Part shown: piece by piece, positions 8,130 to 17,550 of the stretch | Numbering within the stretch: the first letter of the stretch is position 1 | Layout of the letters: each line of letters opens with the position of its first letter | Source: Mesobacillus zeae | Lineage (GTDB): Bacteria; Bacillota; Bacilli; Bacillales; Cytobacillaceae | Reading direction: 5' to 3' | DNA: 64,000 bases | Assembly: GCF_003570705.1 (NCBI RefSeq) | Contig: NZ_QWVT01000019.1 | Coordinates: 118,389-182,388, forward strand | Notes under the pieces: model-generated | Told to the model about the DNA's origin: nothing | What the model saw: only the letters and a program-made list of their open reading frames with translations | The model's database searches: none | Program-made: the position numbers and the translations under genes

Positions 8130-9353
8130 TTACGCTGCCCGTTCCAGCCGCCTATTCTCTGATTCAGCCACAATGACTGCACATGCTGCATCTCCGGTGA
8201 TGTTTACAGCAGTCCTGGCCATATCAAGGAGACGGTCGATACCGAGGATTAAGCCAATTCCTTCAACTGGAAGGTTAACAGAGTTCAATACCATCGCAAG
8301 CATAATGAGTCCTACTCCTGGTACACCAGCCGTTCCAATGCTCGCAAGGACGGCTGTCAAAACGACTGTTGCAAGTTCCATTAATGTCAGGTCAACTCCG
8401 TATACCTGGGCTATGAAGATTGTCGCTACCCCCTGCATGATCGCAGTGCCATCCATATTAATTGTGGCACCAAGAGGCTGGACAAAGCTTGATATAGGTT
8501 CCGGTACCCCCAGGTTTTTTTGAGCCGTTTCCATTGATATCGGAAGTGTTGCATTGCTGCTTGAAGTACTGAATGCCACCCCCATAGCCGGTGAAAACTG
8601 TTTAAAAAACCAGACTGGATTCTTTCCTCCGAGAAAAAATACCGTTGAGCCATACGTAAGGACTGCATGCAGGATCAATGCTCCAATCACTACAATCATA
8701 TATACGCCCATTGCTTTAATCGCATCGAATCCCTGGCTTCCAATTGCTGTGGCGATTAGGCCAAACGTCCCGTACGGGGCAAACCTCATAATTAGCTCCA
8801 CAAGATACATCATCAGGTCATTGCCTTGTTCAACGAGACGGTAAATACCTTTTGTCCTGTCTCCAAGAGCCGTCAGGGCCACTCCGATAAAGAGGGCAAA
8901 CACAATGACTTGAAGCATGTTTCCAGTTGTCAGCGCCTCAAATGGGTTTGATGGAATCAGATTCAGGAACGTATCACTAACAGGCGGCGCCTCCTTTGCT
9001 TTGAATTCTGCACCGCTCGTATCGAAGTCTCCCATAAGCCCTGGCTTGATCACACTGGCCAGTGACAGTCCAATAATGATTGCGATTGCGGTTGTCCCTA
9101 GGAAAAAACTGATGGTTTTAAGACCAATCCTTCCAAGTTTTTTTGGATCTCCGAGCCCTGCCGTACCAAGAATAATTGAAAAGAGCACAATCGGTACAAC
9201 CAGCATGCTGATCAAATTGATAAATACTTTCCCAAGGGGTGTAAATAAAAATTTATCAAGAATAGAAAATGTTTCCGGCGAGAATACATTAAGAATCAGC
9301 CCTGTCAATGCGCCAAGGCCGAGGCCTAACAGGATTTTTGTTGTCAGCTTCAT
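8130..9353 (-). CDS. Dicarboxylate/glutamate:cation symporter (DAACS family)
   Basis: Membrane symporter of 407 residues of the GltP/GltT/DctP fold. The re-entrant loop signature SSSNATLP and the substrate/sodium motif NMDGTA are intact, as is the SIGTAGVPG loop near the C-terminus. These fix the family but not the substrate (glutamate, aspartate or C4-dicarboxylate). The preferred start is ATG 9353 after GGGGGTAGGGAG; a longer frame to 9392 has no ribosome binding site. It stands alone, with no adjacent dicarboxylate two-component system. Confidence 0.9.
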   Translation of the reverse strand: MKLTTKILLGLGLGALTGLILNVFSPETFSILDKFLFTPLGKVFINLISMLVVPIVLFSIILGTAGLGDPKKLGRIGLKTISFFLGTTAIAIIIGLSLASVIKPGLMGDFDTSGAEFKAKEAPPVSDTFLNLIPSNPFEALTTGNMLQVIVFALFIGVALTALGDRTKGIYRLVEQGNDLMMYLVELIMRFAPYGTFGLIATAIGSQGFDAIKAMGVYMIVVIGALILHAVLTYGSTVFFLGGKNPVWFFKQFSPAMGVAFSTSSSNATLPISMETAQKNLGVPEPISSFVQPLGATINMDGTAIMQGVATIFIAQVYGVDLTLMELATVVLTAVLASIGTAGVPGVGLIMLAMVLNSVNLPVEGIGLILGIDRLLDMARTAVNITGDAACAVIVAESENRRLERAA

Positions 9354-9561
9354 CTCCCTACCCCCAAACAGTTTTTTTATTTGACTAACCATACCCCATG
9401 AGCGCCTTCTTTAAACCTCTGAATCAAGATAGATCGCTCCCTGCCAAACTCTTTATTCTCCCTGTCTTTCCATTCTCCTCCTTCATACAAACAAAGGCTT
9501 ACACATATACATATACTGTCACCATGCAGATTTATACTAACCGGAACGTGTAACTGTATGG
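9354..9561. other. Divergent promoter region between the symporter and the mpfA-like gene
   Basis: AT-rich, no credible ORF. It should hold the minus-strand promoter of the symporter; I could not identify a reliable -35/-10 pair for it. Confidence 0.4.
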
Positions 9562-9836
9562 TATAATTAATGTTAATTTATAAAATGCTGAGGTGATATG
9601 ATGGGTTTTTCTATCGTATCGATGTAAAAACACCGGTTTGACTGCCAAGAAGGCGCTTTTTTGCAGAGATGCGGACATTGGCGGAATACATTAAGATTTT
9701 TTGAATTCCATCCTTTTGGGAGAAAATAAAATTTGAGAAACACAAAATTAGAACTTGTAAGGAAATGGGTTTTAATTTTAAGTTTATCGGGAGGTGACAC
9801 CTTACCTGCAGGTTTTTGCAGGATAAGGGAACTTAT
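9562..9836 (+). promoter_or_regulatory. Extended -10 promoter and long structured leader of the mpfA-like gene
   Basis: TATAAT at 9562-9567 is preceded by TGG, giving an extended -10 element without a good -35. About 270 bases separate it from the start codon. The leader contains a nine-codon ORF (9598-9627), a GCC-loop-GGC hairpin followed by GCTTTTTTG near 9643-9665, and a CCTGCA/TGCAGG hairpin at 9805-9822 close to the ribosome binding site. Attenuation or metal-responsive control is plausible, but no known riboswitch class was recognised. Confidence 0.5.
9598..9627 (+). CDS. Possible nine-codon leader peptide
   Basis: A tiny frame starting ATGATG and ending TAA encodes MMGFSIVSM. It has a good ribosome binding site (GAGGTGAT directly upstream, slightly close) and sits 30 bases after the likely transcription start of the mpfA-like gene. 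Its presence could be chance; there is no run of one amino acid to name a signal. Confidence 0.3.
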   Translation: MMGFSIVSM

Positions 9837-11186
9837 TTGGACATATTGAACTTGGTTTGGATAGCCATTTTGATTGCTTTAACGGCATTTTTTGTCGTCT
9901 CGGAATTTGCGATTGTTAAAGTGAGAAGTTCAAGAATCGACCAGTTAATTGAAGAAGGCAACCGCAGTGCAATCGCTGCGAAGAAAGTGATTACAAACCT
10001 CGATGAGTACCTGTCTGCCTGCCAGCTTGGGATTACAGTTACAGCACTTGGAATTGGGTGGCTTGGAGAACCGGCCATTGCACAAATACTTAAGCCTGTT
10101 TTTAAAGGCTTGAACGTGCCTGAGTCTCTATCGCATCCCCTTTCAGTGGGGGTAGCCTTTGCCGTCATTACTTTTCTGCACGTTGTAGTTGGCGAACTGG
10201 CCCCCAAAACGCTGGCGATCCAGAAAGCCGAATCCGTGTCGCTGTACACTGCCCGGCCGCTGATCCTGTTTTACAAGATCATGTACCCATTTATCTGGGC
10301 CCTGAATGGATCTGCACGGATCATGACAAGCCTTGTCGGTTTAAAACCTGCTTCTGAACATGAACTGGCCCACTCTGAGGAAGAACTTCGAATCATCCTT
10401 TCCGAGAGCCTGAAAAGTGGTGAAATAAACCAGTCAGAGTTTAAGTATGTAAACAAAATCTTTGAATTTGACAATAGGATAGCCAAAGAGATCATGGTGC
10501 CTAGAACCGAGATTGTTTCGCTTTCTCAGGACGATACCCTGGAAACTTTCCTTCAGACAGTCCAGGATGAAAAGTTTACACGATATCCAATCATTGATGG
10601 CGACAAAGACCATATCATTGGCCTTGTTAACATTAAGGAAGTCATGACAGACTTGGTCCAGAAAAAAGATATTGCAAACAAATCGCTTTCTGGCTATTGC
10701 CGTCCGATCATCCGGGTTATTGATACCATTCCGATACACGAACTGCTTGTAAAGATGCAGAAAGACCGGATCCATATGGCCATATTGATGGATGAATACG
10801 GCGGAACTTCAGGGCTTGTAACAGTTGAGGACATCCTTGAAGAAATTGTTGGTGAAATTAGGGATGAGTTTGATATGGATGAAGTCCCTGAAATCAGAAA
10901 ATTGAAGGATGACCATTATATTATCGAATCTAAAGTCTTGATTGGAGAAGTCAATGACCTTCTCGGAATCGAGATTGATGATGAGGATATAGATACGATC
11001 GGCGGATGGATGCTGACAGAAAATTATGATGTCAAGCAAGGCGACACCATCGTTTTCAGCCATTACCATTTTAAAGTACTCGAAATGGAAGAACATCACA
11101 TCAAGTACATCGAGGTAATAAAAAATCAGGAAATTGAAGAGCCTGAAGAAAGCTATAATATCAGCCAGACACAAGTGCTCTCCTAA
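9837..11186 (+). CDS. mpfA: CNNM/CBS-domain membrane protein, MpfA (YhdP)-like
   Basis: Protein of 449 residues: an N-terminal DUF21/CNNM membrane domain of about four segments (to about residue 190), a paired CBS domain (about 200-330, containing EIMVPRTEIVSL and HMAILMDEYGGTSGLVT), and a C-terminal CorC/HlyC transporter-associated domain with IDTIGGW. B. subtilis MpfA (YhdP), which exports magnesium, has a closely similar sequence, for instance around ITFLHVVVGELAPK and SEEELRIILSES. The start is TTG 9837 (protein MDILNL), eight bases after AAGGGA, matching YhdP; a TTG at 9816 would add seven residues inside a hairpin. Older annotations call this family hemolysins, which is misleading. Confidence 0.9.
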   Translation: MDILNLVWIAILIALTAFFVVSEFAIVKVRSSRIDQLIEEGNRSAIAAKKVITNLDEYLSACQLGITVTALGIGWLGEPAIAQILKPVFKGLNVPESLSHPLSVGVAFAVITFLHVVVGELAPKTLAIQKAESVSLYTARPLILFYKIMYPFIWALNGSARIMTSLVGLKPASEHELAHSEEELRIILSESLKSGEINQSEFKYVNKIFEFDNRIAKEIMVPRTEIVSLSQDDTLETFLQTVQDEKFTRYPIIDGDKDHIIGLVNIKEVMTDLVQKKDIANKSLSGYCRPIIRVIDTIPIHELLVKMQKDRIHMAILMDEYGGTSGLVTVEDILEEIVGEIRDEFDMDEVPEIRKLKDDHYIIESKVLIGEVNDLLGIEIDDEDIDTIGGWMLTENYDVKQGDTIVFSHYHFKVLEMEEHHIKYIEVIKNQEIEEPEESYNISQTQVLS

Positions 11187-11200
11187 TATTGCACAATGAG

Positions 11201-11230
11201 AAAAGCTCCAGGCCATGGCCTGGAGCTTTT
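11201..11230. terminator. Perfect bidirectional terminator
   Basis: Arms 11201-11215 and 11216-11230 are a 15-bp perfect palindrome (AAAAGCTCCAGGCCA and complement) with A/T tails, between the convergent mpfA-like and radical SAM genes. Confidence 0.9.
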
Positions 11231-11260
11231 CTATTCAAGCCGCCTATAATGGCGGTCCTT

Positions 11261-13063
11261 TTATGTTCTGCTGGTCTTTGACAAGTTGGCCAACCACTCT
11301 GTAGAGGCATTGTACTTCGCTTTCAGGCTGACTGCTTTATCTTTCACCAACAGTTCAAGGCCAATGGCGGTTAATGAGAAGATATCCGCAAAATTCTTTT
11401 GTACTTCCCACTTCAGCTCGTGGCTGCCGCAAATGCTGTAATTATTGACTTCTTCCATTTCCCGGCTGAGAATTTCCAGTTCTTTCTCTTTTTCAAGTTT
11501 AGGCATTGCCATGATTTTATCGATTCTGTCAATATAAACCAGTGACTTTTCAATCTTGTCGTTGACATCCTTGAATGTCTTGTTGTCGATTAATTTGTAT
11601 TTTAATTTGAAGCTGTTTAATTTTACAGCCGATTCGTATGTGGAACGAACAATCTCATCCCTCGTCATATAATCGGTTTCGAAGCTCAGCATATACTTCC
11701 ATGATGGTTGGGTAATAGCCTCGCGGTGTTCTTCAAGCGTATTGCAGAATTTTTTATAGCCAAATTTCTCTGGATTCTCAAACGCAGGACTAGCTGGGTC
11801 AAGAAAAGGTGCAAGCGGTGCAACAAAGTAGGATAGTCTTCGATCTTCGCCGCAGGCAAGATGGATCTGTTCACAGAAATCCACATTTTTCAATGCACTT
11901 TGATAGTCCTGATGCGGAATCCCGACCATGAAGAAGATATCAATCTTCGAGCATTTATGCTTTAATGCAAACTGCAGCGTATTGATAACCTTCTCGTTCG
12001 TACAGTTGAACTTTCCGTTAAAGCGCCTGATTTTCTCATCATGCGTTTCAAGTGTGAGTTCTATGCTGTATTTCGGCACAGCTTTTTCAATTTTTTCGAA
12101 GTACTCTTCATTGGCATATTGGAACAATTCGAAGACCAGTTCGTTTTTCAGATTGATTTTGCTCAGCCTGTCGAAAAATTCATCAACATATGCTTTTCCA
12201 GCCTGGCGGATATCATGGAGAATGAAGATAGGCGCACGGCTGAATCTCTGGATAAACTGAATATCCTCGACCAGCTTCTTTGGAGACCTTGTTGCAAGTT
12301 TCTTGCGGTTGCAGTTTTCCTCGTACGACTTCCTGGAACCCCCGCAAATCAGACACCCTTGAGTGCAGCCTTTCGCAGTCAGGATTGCCGTGTTGGGATA
12401 TTGTAGCCAACCATTGTAAGGCAGCGGATCAAGAAAGTTTTTGTACTTAAAAACAGACTTAATGGTATACCTGTAGCCGGGAATATCAAACTCATCAAGG
12501 CTGTCCGGCACATGCGTCAGCGGGTTATAATTTGGCTTCCCGTTCTCATCTTTCCATGTAAGGTTTGGAATACCTGATGGGTGATGCATACCGGATTTAA
12601 TATTATTCATAAGAAGCAGCATCAGCTTTTCTGTTGTATCTCCCCTCAGAACATAATCTATGAAAGGATATTCAATCAGTTCCTTATGATAATAGGTTGC
12701 GGACAGACCGCCAAACACCATTGGCGTATCCGGATGAAGCTTCTTGACGATTTTGGCAAGTTCAATGCTGCCATGAGCATGAGGAAGCCAATGCAAATCG
12801 ATGCCGAAAGCCTTGGTCTTAATTTTTTTCAGCTTCTTTTCTACGTCAAAATTTTCATCCATCAGCATCCTGTTTGCAATATTGATGATTTTAACCCGCA
12901 GCCCGCTTCTTTCAAGATACTCGGCAATGCTTGTGAGGCCGATTGGGTACATTTCAAATACTGGAGAAGAAGGAACAACGTCACTTATAGGACCTGCAAG
13001 CAGGGCATTTTTCCGGAAATCATACACACTTGGTGCATGCAGAAAAACCAAATCGTATTTCAA
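11261..13063 (-). CDS. B12-binding domain radical SAM protein
   Basis: Protein of 600 residues. Residues about 1-150 form a Rossmann-like cobalamin-binding domain (FLHAPSVYDFRKNALLAG, MVFGGLSATYY); the radical SAM core follows with CxxxCxxC at C233, C237 and C240 (GCTQGCLICGG), which binds the 4Fe-4S cluster. The C-terminal 200 residues are helical. The reaction is unknown; the architecture is that of class B or Ta0216-like radical SAM enzymes from memory. TTG 13063 follows GAGGTGAT and is better than the ATG in the ribosome binding region at 13081. It is a lone gene, so context does not suggest a substrate. Confidence 0.85.
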   Translation of the reverse strand: MKYDLVFLHAPSVYDFRKNALLAGPISDVVPSSPVFEMYPIGLTSIAEYLERSGLRVKIINIANRMLMDENFDVEKKLKKIKTKAFGIDLHWLPHAHGSIELAKIVKKLHPDTPMVFGGLSATYYHKELIEYPFIDYVLRGDTTEKLMLLLMNNIKSGMHHPSGIPNLTWKDENGKPNYNPLTHVPDSLDEFDIPGYRYTIKSVFKYKNFLDPLPYNGWLQYPNTAILTAKGCTQGCLICGGSRKSYEENCNRKKLATRSPKKLVEDIQFIQRFSRAPIFILHDIRQAGKAYVDEFFDRLSKINLKNELVFELFQYANEEYFEKIEKAVPKYSIELTLETHDEKIRRFNGKFNCTNEKVINTLQFALKHKCSKIDIFFMVGIPHQDYQSALKNVDFCEQIHLACGEDRRLSYFVAPLAPFLDPASPAFENPEKFGYKKFCNTLEEHREAITQPSWKYMLSFETDYMTRDEIVRSTYESAVKLNSFKLKYKLIDNKTFKDVNDKIEKSLVYIDRIDKIMAMPKLEKEKELEILSREMEEVNNYSICGSHELKWEVQKNFADIFSLTAIGLELLVKDKAVSLKAKYNASTEWLANLSKTSRT

Positions 13064-13269
13064 AGGAATCACCTCGGGCATATTTTCTGTTAATCTAGGA
13101 GTATAGTATTATCTTAACTCCTCTTTTCACTGTCTAATACTTATAAAGGGAAATTTTTTGTGAACAAAATCACTAATCTTAAACAAAAGTGGTTGCAGTG
13201 CATATGCATTGCGGGTTACACCAATTATGAACAATTTGTAACAAGCTCAACGGAAAAATAAAAATGAAA

Positions 13270-13292
13270 AAAGCTGCCAATAAAGCAGCTTT
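13270..13292 (-). terminator. Terminator of the coiled-coil protein gene
   Basis: Arms AAAGCTGC (13270-13277) and GCAGCTTT (13285-13292), with a T-run on the minus strand. Confidence 0.75.
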
Positions 13293-13293
13293 T

Positions 13294-13656
13294 TCAATCA
13301 GGTTTATCTTCTTTTATTATGAGCATATCCTCTTCCATTCTCCCGAGCTTTAACAAATGGGAATCGAGACGCTGATGAATGGTCCGAAGCTTAGCAATAT
13401 TTTTCTTTTCAAAACTGTCCACAATTTCTTTCAAAACCTTTTCAATCCTTGTACTTTGCAGCTCTTCAAGTCGTTCCAATGTCTCTTTTATATCAGAAAT
13501 GTCTATCTGGTTCGACGTTACCCTGTGCTCGATACTGTCAACCTTTTCAAGACGGTCAAGCCTAGATTGAATGCCTTCAACCTTATCACTCAAAAGTTCT
13601 ATACCTTTAATGGCTTCTTCCAGCATTGAAATGACCTGCTCATTGTTATTATCCAT
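13294..13656 (-). CDS. Hypothetical coiled-coil protein
   Basis: Cytoplasmic, highly charged protein of 120 residues with heptad-like spacing through almost its whole length (ELLSDKVEGIQSRLDRLEKV; LKETLERLEELQ-like segments). No catalytic motif and no membrane segment. ATG 13656 follows GGGGAG at 7 bp; the 11 upstream residues in the longer frame are low complexity. I do not recognise a family. It is monocistronic with its own terminator. Confidence 0.65.
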   Translation of the reverse strand: MDNNNEQVISMLEEAIKGIELLSDKVEGIQSRLDRLEKVDSIEHRVTSNQIDISDIKETLERLEELQSTRIEKVLKEIVDSFEKKNIAKLRTIHQRLDSHLLKLGRMEEDMLIIKEDKPD

Positions 13657-13776
13657 TGTTTGGCTCCCCGCTTGTTGGTTTCCACTCATTTTAACATCAT
13701 TTTTCTTATTGTGATGTTACAAATAAAGCAACAATGTTTTTGACTATATATACCAAAGCAGGCCCGCCTGCTAGTT

Positions 13777-14100
13777 TTACTGTGTTCCCGAAGTCGCCTT
13801 TAGTCCGATTATGCCAACGAGGATTAATCCTACGAACGCCAGGCGGAGCATTGATTTAGGCTCACCGAACAGAATAATGCCAAGGATGACGGCACCTGCT
13901 GCGCCAATCCCAGTCCATACTGCATAGGCAGTGCCAATCGGGAGTGTTTTGACTGCAGCCGAGAGAAAGTAGAAACTTATGATCATCCCGACAACCGTAA
14001 TGACAGATGGCCACAGCTTCGTAAATCCTTCTGTATACTTTAACCCTATTGACCATACTACTTCAAAAAGCCCTGCTATGAAAAGTAAAACCCATGCCAT
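13777..14100 (-). CDS. gdx: Guanidinium exporter of the SMR family
   Basis: Small multidrug resistance-type protein of 107 residues with four membrane segments and the essential glutamate E13 in helix 1 ([14 protein letters not shown]). It belongs to the SugE/Gdx subgroup, which exports guanidinium in exchange for protons as an antiparallel dimer; the guanidine-I riboswitch directly upstream makes this assignment firm. The start at ATG 14100 follows GAGGGAAAGAAT; the longer frame to 14163 reads through the leader. Confidence 0.95.
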   Translation of the reverse strand: MAWVLLFIAGLFEVVWSIGLKYTEGFTKLWPSVITVVGMIISFYFLSAAVKTLPIGTAYAVWTGIGAAGAVILGIILFGEPKSMLRLAFVGLILVGIIGLKATSGTQ

Positions 14101-14139
14101 ATTCTTTCCTCCCTCAATATAATTAAAACGCCGATAACA

Positions 14140-14177
14140 AAAAAACCTGGGGATATCAAACAAACTGATATCTCCCG
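14140..14177 (-). terminator. Riboswitch-linked terminator in the gdx leader
   Basis: GGGAGATATCAG-loop-TGATATCCCC followed by AGGTTTTTT on the minus strand; it overlaps the 3' end of the guanidine-I aptamer, as expected when guanidine binding prevents termination. Confidence 0.85.
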
Positions 14178-14262
14178 GGCTTTTATCCCTCCGTGTACGC
14201 AGCGCCTGCCGCGCGCCCCCTCTCGGACCAGCCGGAATTACCGCGGAACCCTAGGGGACTTT
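14171..14262 (-). promoter_or_regulatory. Guanidine-I (ykkC) riboswitch
   Basis: The minus strand carries the conserved blocks CTAGGGTTCCGCG, CTGGTCCGAGAG, ACACGGAGGGATAAAAG and CCCGGGAGA in the right order, diagnostic of the ykkC guanidine-I aptamer. Confidence 0.96.
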
Positions 14263-14310
14263 ACATCAAGCATCTTAGCATACGAATTTTTCACAGTCAA
14301 TGCAAACGGA

Positions 14311-16668
14311 TTATGCGAAAACTGCCTCCTCATTCTCAAGGATTTTCTCGAATTCTTTTGCAGGAATCGGAGGCGAATAGTAGTAGCCCTGCATTTCATT
14401 GCATCCAAAGGCTTTTAGCAATTCTATCTGCCCCTCTGTTTCAACTCCCTCGGCAATAACCTTAAGCTTTAAGTTATTTGCCATAGATATGATGGTCGAG
14501 ATAATCTCGCTGTTTTCATGCGATTTTTCAATGAAGGATCGGTCTATCTTCAGCCGGTCAACCGACATTTTGCTTAAATAGCTGAGTGAGCTGTAGCCAG
14601 TCCCAAAATCGTCGATGCTCACTTCAACGCCGATCTTCCGTAAAGCCTGCAGTTGTTCATTGATGAGCCGCTCATTTTTAATCATGATGCTTTCAGTTAC
14701 TTCAATCTCAATAAACTCACCTTTCAGGCTATGCCTTTTTAAGCTGTCTTTCATATATTTAAAAAAGTCATCCTGATAAAAATGAATAGTCGATATATTA
14801 ATGGACGTCCTCATCGTCTCAAGGCCTCTTCTTTTCCAGGCTGCAATGTCCCCGAATACTTTTTCGATAATGACCCTCTCAAGTGGAACAATCAAGTTGG
14901 CTTCTTCTGCAACCGGGATAAAGACATCAGGAGGGACTGCCCCCTGCCCTTTACGATTCCAGCGTGCCAGGGCTTCGGCGCCGATGATCCGACGCTTTTC
15001 TACATCATATTTAGGCTGATAATATACCATTAGACCACCATTTTGGACGGAGTTGCGCAAATCGTTTTCCAGTTCAAACTTATACAGTGACTGGTCCGCA
15101 AGCCCTCGGTCAAAAAAACAATAGGTATTACTCCCATTTTGTTTTGCCTTGTACATGGCAAGATCGGCAAATTTCAGCACCTCATCAGGATTGCTACTGT
15201 CACCGGGAAAATGTGCGATTCCCATGCTTGCTGTAATGAGGAGCTCTATTCCTTGGATAGTGATGGGTTTTTGGAAAGCTGAAAGAATATTCTCCGCCAG
15301 CTGTTCAATATTCTGCTGGTTAGGTACAATGAGAGCAAACTCATCCCCTCCAAGCCTCGCAAGAAGAGTTTCTGCCGGAATGAATCCTGCTAACTTTCGG
15401 CTGATACTGGCAAGTATTTCATCGCCAAATGAGTGCCCAAAGGTATCATTGATCCTTTTAAACCGGTCAAAGTCAAGATACAGTATGGAAAACGGCTTCT
15501 GTTCTGTATGGTAACGCCCCATGACATTTTCCATTTGCCGGCGGTTAGCAAGGTTTGTCAGTTCATCATGATAGGCAAAATACTCTATCGTACTTGCGGC
15601 TTGTTTCTGTTCAGTAATATCCCGTATGATTCCAAATACACCCGCAGTATCTCCATTTACGATAATTCTGGCAGCTGTAATTCTGACTTCAATTTCTTTT
15701 CCATCAGGTCTACTTAGCTTTGTTTCAATATTTTTGGCTACTCCGCTGACAACTCCTCGAAAGAAGCTCTTCAATTTCCCTTCTTCTTCTTCGTGAATTA
15801 ACTGGTGAAAATGAAGTCCGACCAGCTCGTCATTCGAATAGCCTGTCAGAAAAACCGCCTCTTTGTTAGCATTCAGTATCTCCCCTTTTAAATTCAGACG
15901 AAAGATGGAGTCAGGATTATGATTAAAAAGGGACAGATGGGATTGCACCTGCTTCATAAGCAGTTTATCGCCAAAAAGGTCTGGTACAAGCATAAACAAT
16001 AGGTTGAATAGAGCAGTGAAAATAAACGGGGTAACAAGACCGTCACCATCATATCCTGCGGGCGGCTCTATTACTGAAGCCAAAAGGATGTATGGGATGC
16101 CGGCAAGGGAGAACCCTCCTAGAAGGCAACCAACATATTTCCACCTTTTCACAAATTCATAAAGATCCTCGTTGGTAATCTGTATAAGGAACCTGAGCCA
16201 GGAAAATGCTGCCCACAGCACCAGCAGGCCGGACAATAAAAACAGACCGGGCCTTAAACTGGCGGACTCTTTAAAAATCATTGAAAAACCTACATAAACC
16301 GCGATAACCGTACTCGTTCCGATCAAAAGGCTTATCAGGATAAATCCTCCTGTACCAGCAGAGTTTTTCTGTGCAAGGAACAGGACAATAAAAGATCCTC
16401 CGGTACAAAAAATAAAGAATAGAAAAAAATACAAATAATAATTAATATCAGCAAAAGGGATTCCTGCTGAGACAACCATAAACAAATGCGTAAGTGAAAA
16501 CGATAATCCAAGGAAAATGGAAAATAAGAACAGGGAAGATTTTTGCCTGCCCTCTTGTTTTTTTTCAAGCCTGCTGAACTCAATCGCCATGGTGCTGCTG
16601 ATTATGGAAAAAATGATCGTTAGGAGCACACTGTTGCTGTCGAAAATATAAAACCGGGGAAACACCAT
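14311..16668 (-). CDS. Membrane PAS-GGDEF-EAL protein
   Basis: Protein of 785 residues: six to eight membrane segments in the first 240 residues, a PAS domain (about 245-350), a GGDEF domain (about 360-525) with an intact RLGGDEF active site, and an EAL domain (about 535-780) with EALARW, EVTES, DDFGTGYSSL and GYYYSPP. Both catalytic sites look complete, so it could make and break c-di-GMP, or one domain may regulate the other. No RxxD inhibitory site precedes GGDEF. ATG 16668 follows GAGGGG; the frame open to 16722 has no ribosome binding site. It is separate from the c-di-GMP operon at 34-44.6 kb. Confidence 0.9.
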   Translation of the reverse strand: MVFPRFYIFDSNSVLLTIIFSIISSTMAIEFSRLEKKQEGRQKSSLFLFSIFLGLSFSLTHLFMVVSAGIPFADINYYLYFFLFFIFCTGGSFIVLFLAQKNSAGTGGFILISLLIGTSTVIAVYVGFSMIFKESASLRPGLFLLSGLLVLWAAFSWLRFLIQITNEDLYEFVKRWKYVGCLLGGFSLAGIPYILLASVIEPPAGYDGDGLVTPFIFTALFNLLFMLVPDLFGDKLLMKQVQSHLSLFNHNPDSIFRLNLKGEILNANKEAVFLTGYSNDELVGLHFHQLIHEEEEGKLKSFFRGVVSGVAKNIETKLSRPDGKEIEVRITAARIIVNGDTAGVFGIIRDITEQKQAASTIEYFAYHDELTNLANRRQMENVMGRYHTEQKPFSILYLDFDRFKRINDTFGHSFGDEILASISRKLAGFIPAETLLARLGGDEFALIVPNQQNIEQLAENILSAFQKPITIQGIELLITASMGIAHFPGDSSNPDEVLKFADLAMYKAKQNGSNTYCFFDRGLADQSLYKFELENDLRNSVQNGGLMVYYQPKYDVEKRRIIGAEALARWNRKGQGAVPPDVFIPVAEEANLIVPLERVIIEKVFGDIAAWKRRGLETMRTSINISTIHFYQDDFFKYMKDSLKRHSLKGEFIEIEVTESIMIKNERLINEQLQALRKIGVEVSIDDFGTGYSSLSYLSKMSVDRLKIDRSFIEKSHENSEIISTIISMANNLKLKVIAEGVETEGQIELLKAFGCNEMQGYYYSPPIPAKEFEKILENEEAVFA

Positions 16669-16983
16669 ATTACCCCTCGCTTCTAAAATTAAAGTGTAGT
16701 GATTGGTCAAAATATATCTCAAAAATAATCAGCCTGGCATAACGAATCAGATATCTACTGAATTTTTAGTTTTTTCAGGCATATATATGCCTTTTTATGC
16801 CAAGCTTTAGTATAATAAAAGTAGGAAGTCATTCCCCAACTCCCCAACAATATCCCACACATTACTGCCTGCACTTATTTTATCGACAAAGAGCTGTATA
16901 GTTTAAACAGTGTTTCTCAAATTCTTTCCGGCCATCAAGGTTCTTTTCGCCTGCTATTAAACGGGTAATAAGGAGGTGGCACC
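16669..16983. other. Divergent promoter region with a 16-bp palindrome
   Basis: Between the divergent GGDEF-EAL gene and the gene at 16984. It holds a perfect palindrome AGGCATATATATGCCT at 16777-16792 followed by TTTTT, which could be an operator or a small terminator, and a TATAAT at 16811-16816 that may be a -10 for the plus-strand gene. No ORF is credible. Confidence 0.45.
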
Positions 16984-17544
16984 ATGAAAAGAACATATTT
17001 TAAAGGCTATATGGGTATGGCAGAAACACTGGAAAGCTGTGCCCTCATCCTTCGTTTTTTCCGGGAGCCTGCCAGCAAGACTAAAGATAAGAAGCGCACC
17101 ACGGAACAGGCTGTTTCCTGGCCTGTGATTGAAGCAACAGTTGATGATGTAAGACGGGCGGTCCGCAAATTCTCTGACAGCCTGCCAAAAGGTGTGTACA
17201 GGACCATCCTTGTCAAGGAGGACAACAGCCTTGACTTTGAACAGCTAGCCCCTTATCTGAAAGGTATTCCTGACCGTCCCTACTATATGTCTAGGGAGAC
17301 CTATGATATTTTCGAGGAAAAAGATAAGGCCATTCCTCCTGTAATCGACAAAGTCCAAAGAGCTGTAGACCTTTATGTAAAAGAAAACAAACAATACCCT
17401 ATGCTTCCTTTCGATCCCCTTCACAGGGTAAATTATTATCAGCTTTTGCATGGTCATTATCTTGACGAGATCCCTGGAATCGAACTTTATATTACAAACT
17501 ATGATGGCTTGATTACCCATATAAGACCAAGAAAAAGGGCATAG
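16984..17544 (+). CDS. Conserved hypothetical protein, possibly DUF3939
   Basis: Cytoplasmic-looking protein of 186 residues with no membrane segment or catalytic signature. The stretches RRAVRKFSDSLPKGVYRTIL, APYLKGIPDRPYYMS and YITNYDGLITHIRP resemble, from memory, the Bacillus-specific DUF3939 family, whose function is unknown. The start is secure: AAGGAGGTGGCACC precedes the ATG. It is monocistronic and shares a terminator with czcD. Confidence 0.75.
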   Translation: MKRTYFKGYMGMAETLESCALILRFFREPASKTKDKKRTTEQAVSWPVIEATVDDVRRAVRKFSDSLPKGVYRTILVKEDNSLDFEQLAPYLKGIPDRPYYMSRETYDIFEEKDKAIPPVIDKVQRAVDLYVKENKQYPMLPFDPLHRVNYYQLLHGHYLDEIPGIELYITNYDGLITHIRPRKRA

Positions 17545-17550
17545 GATAGT

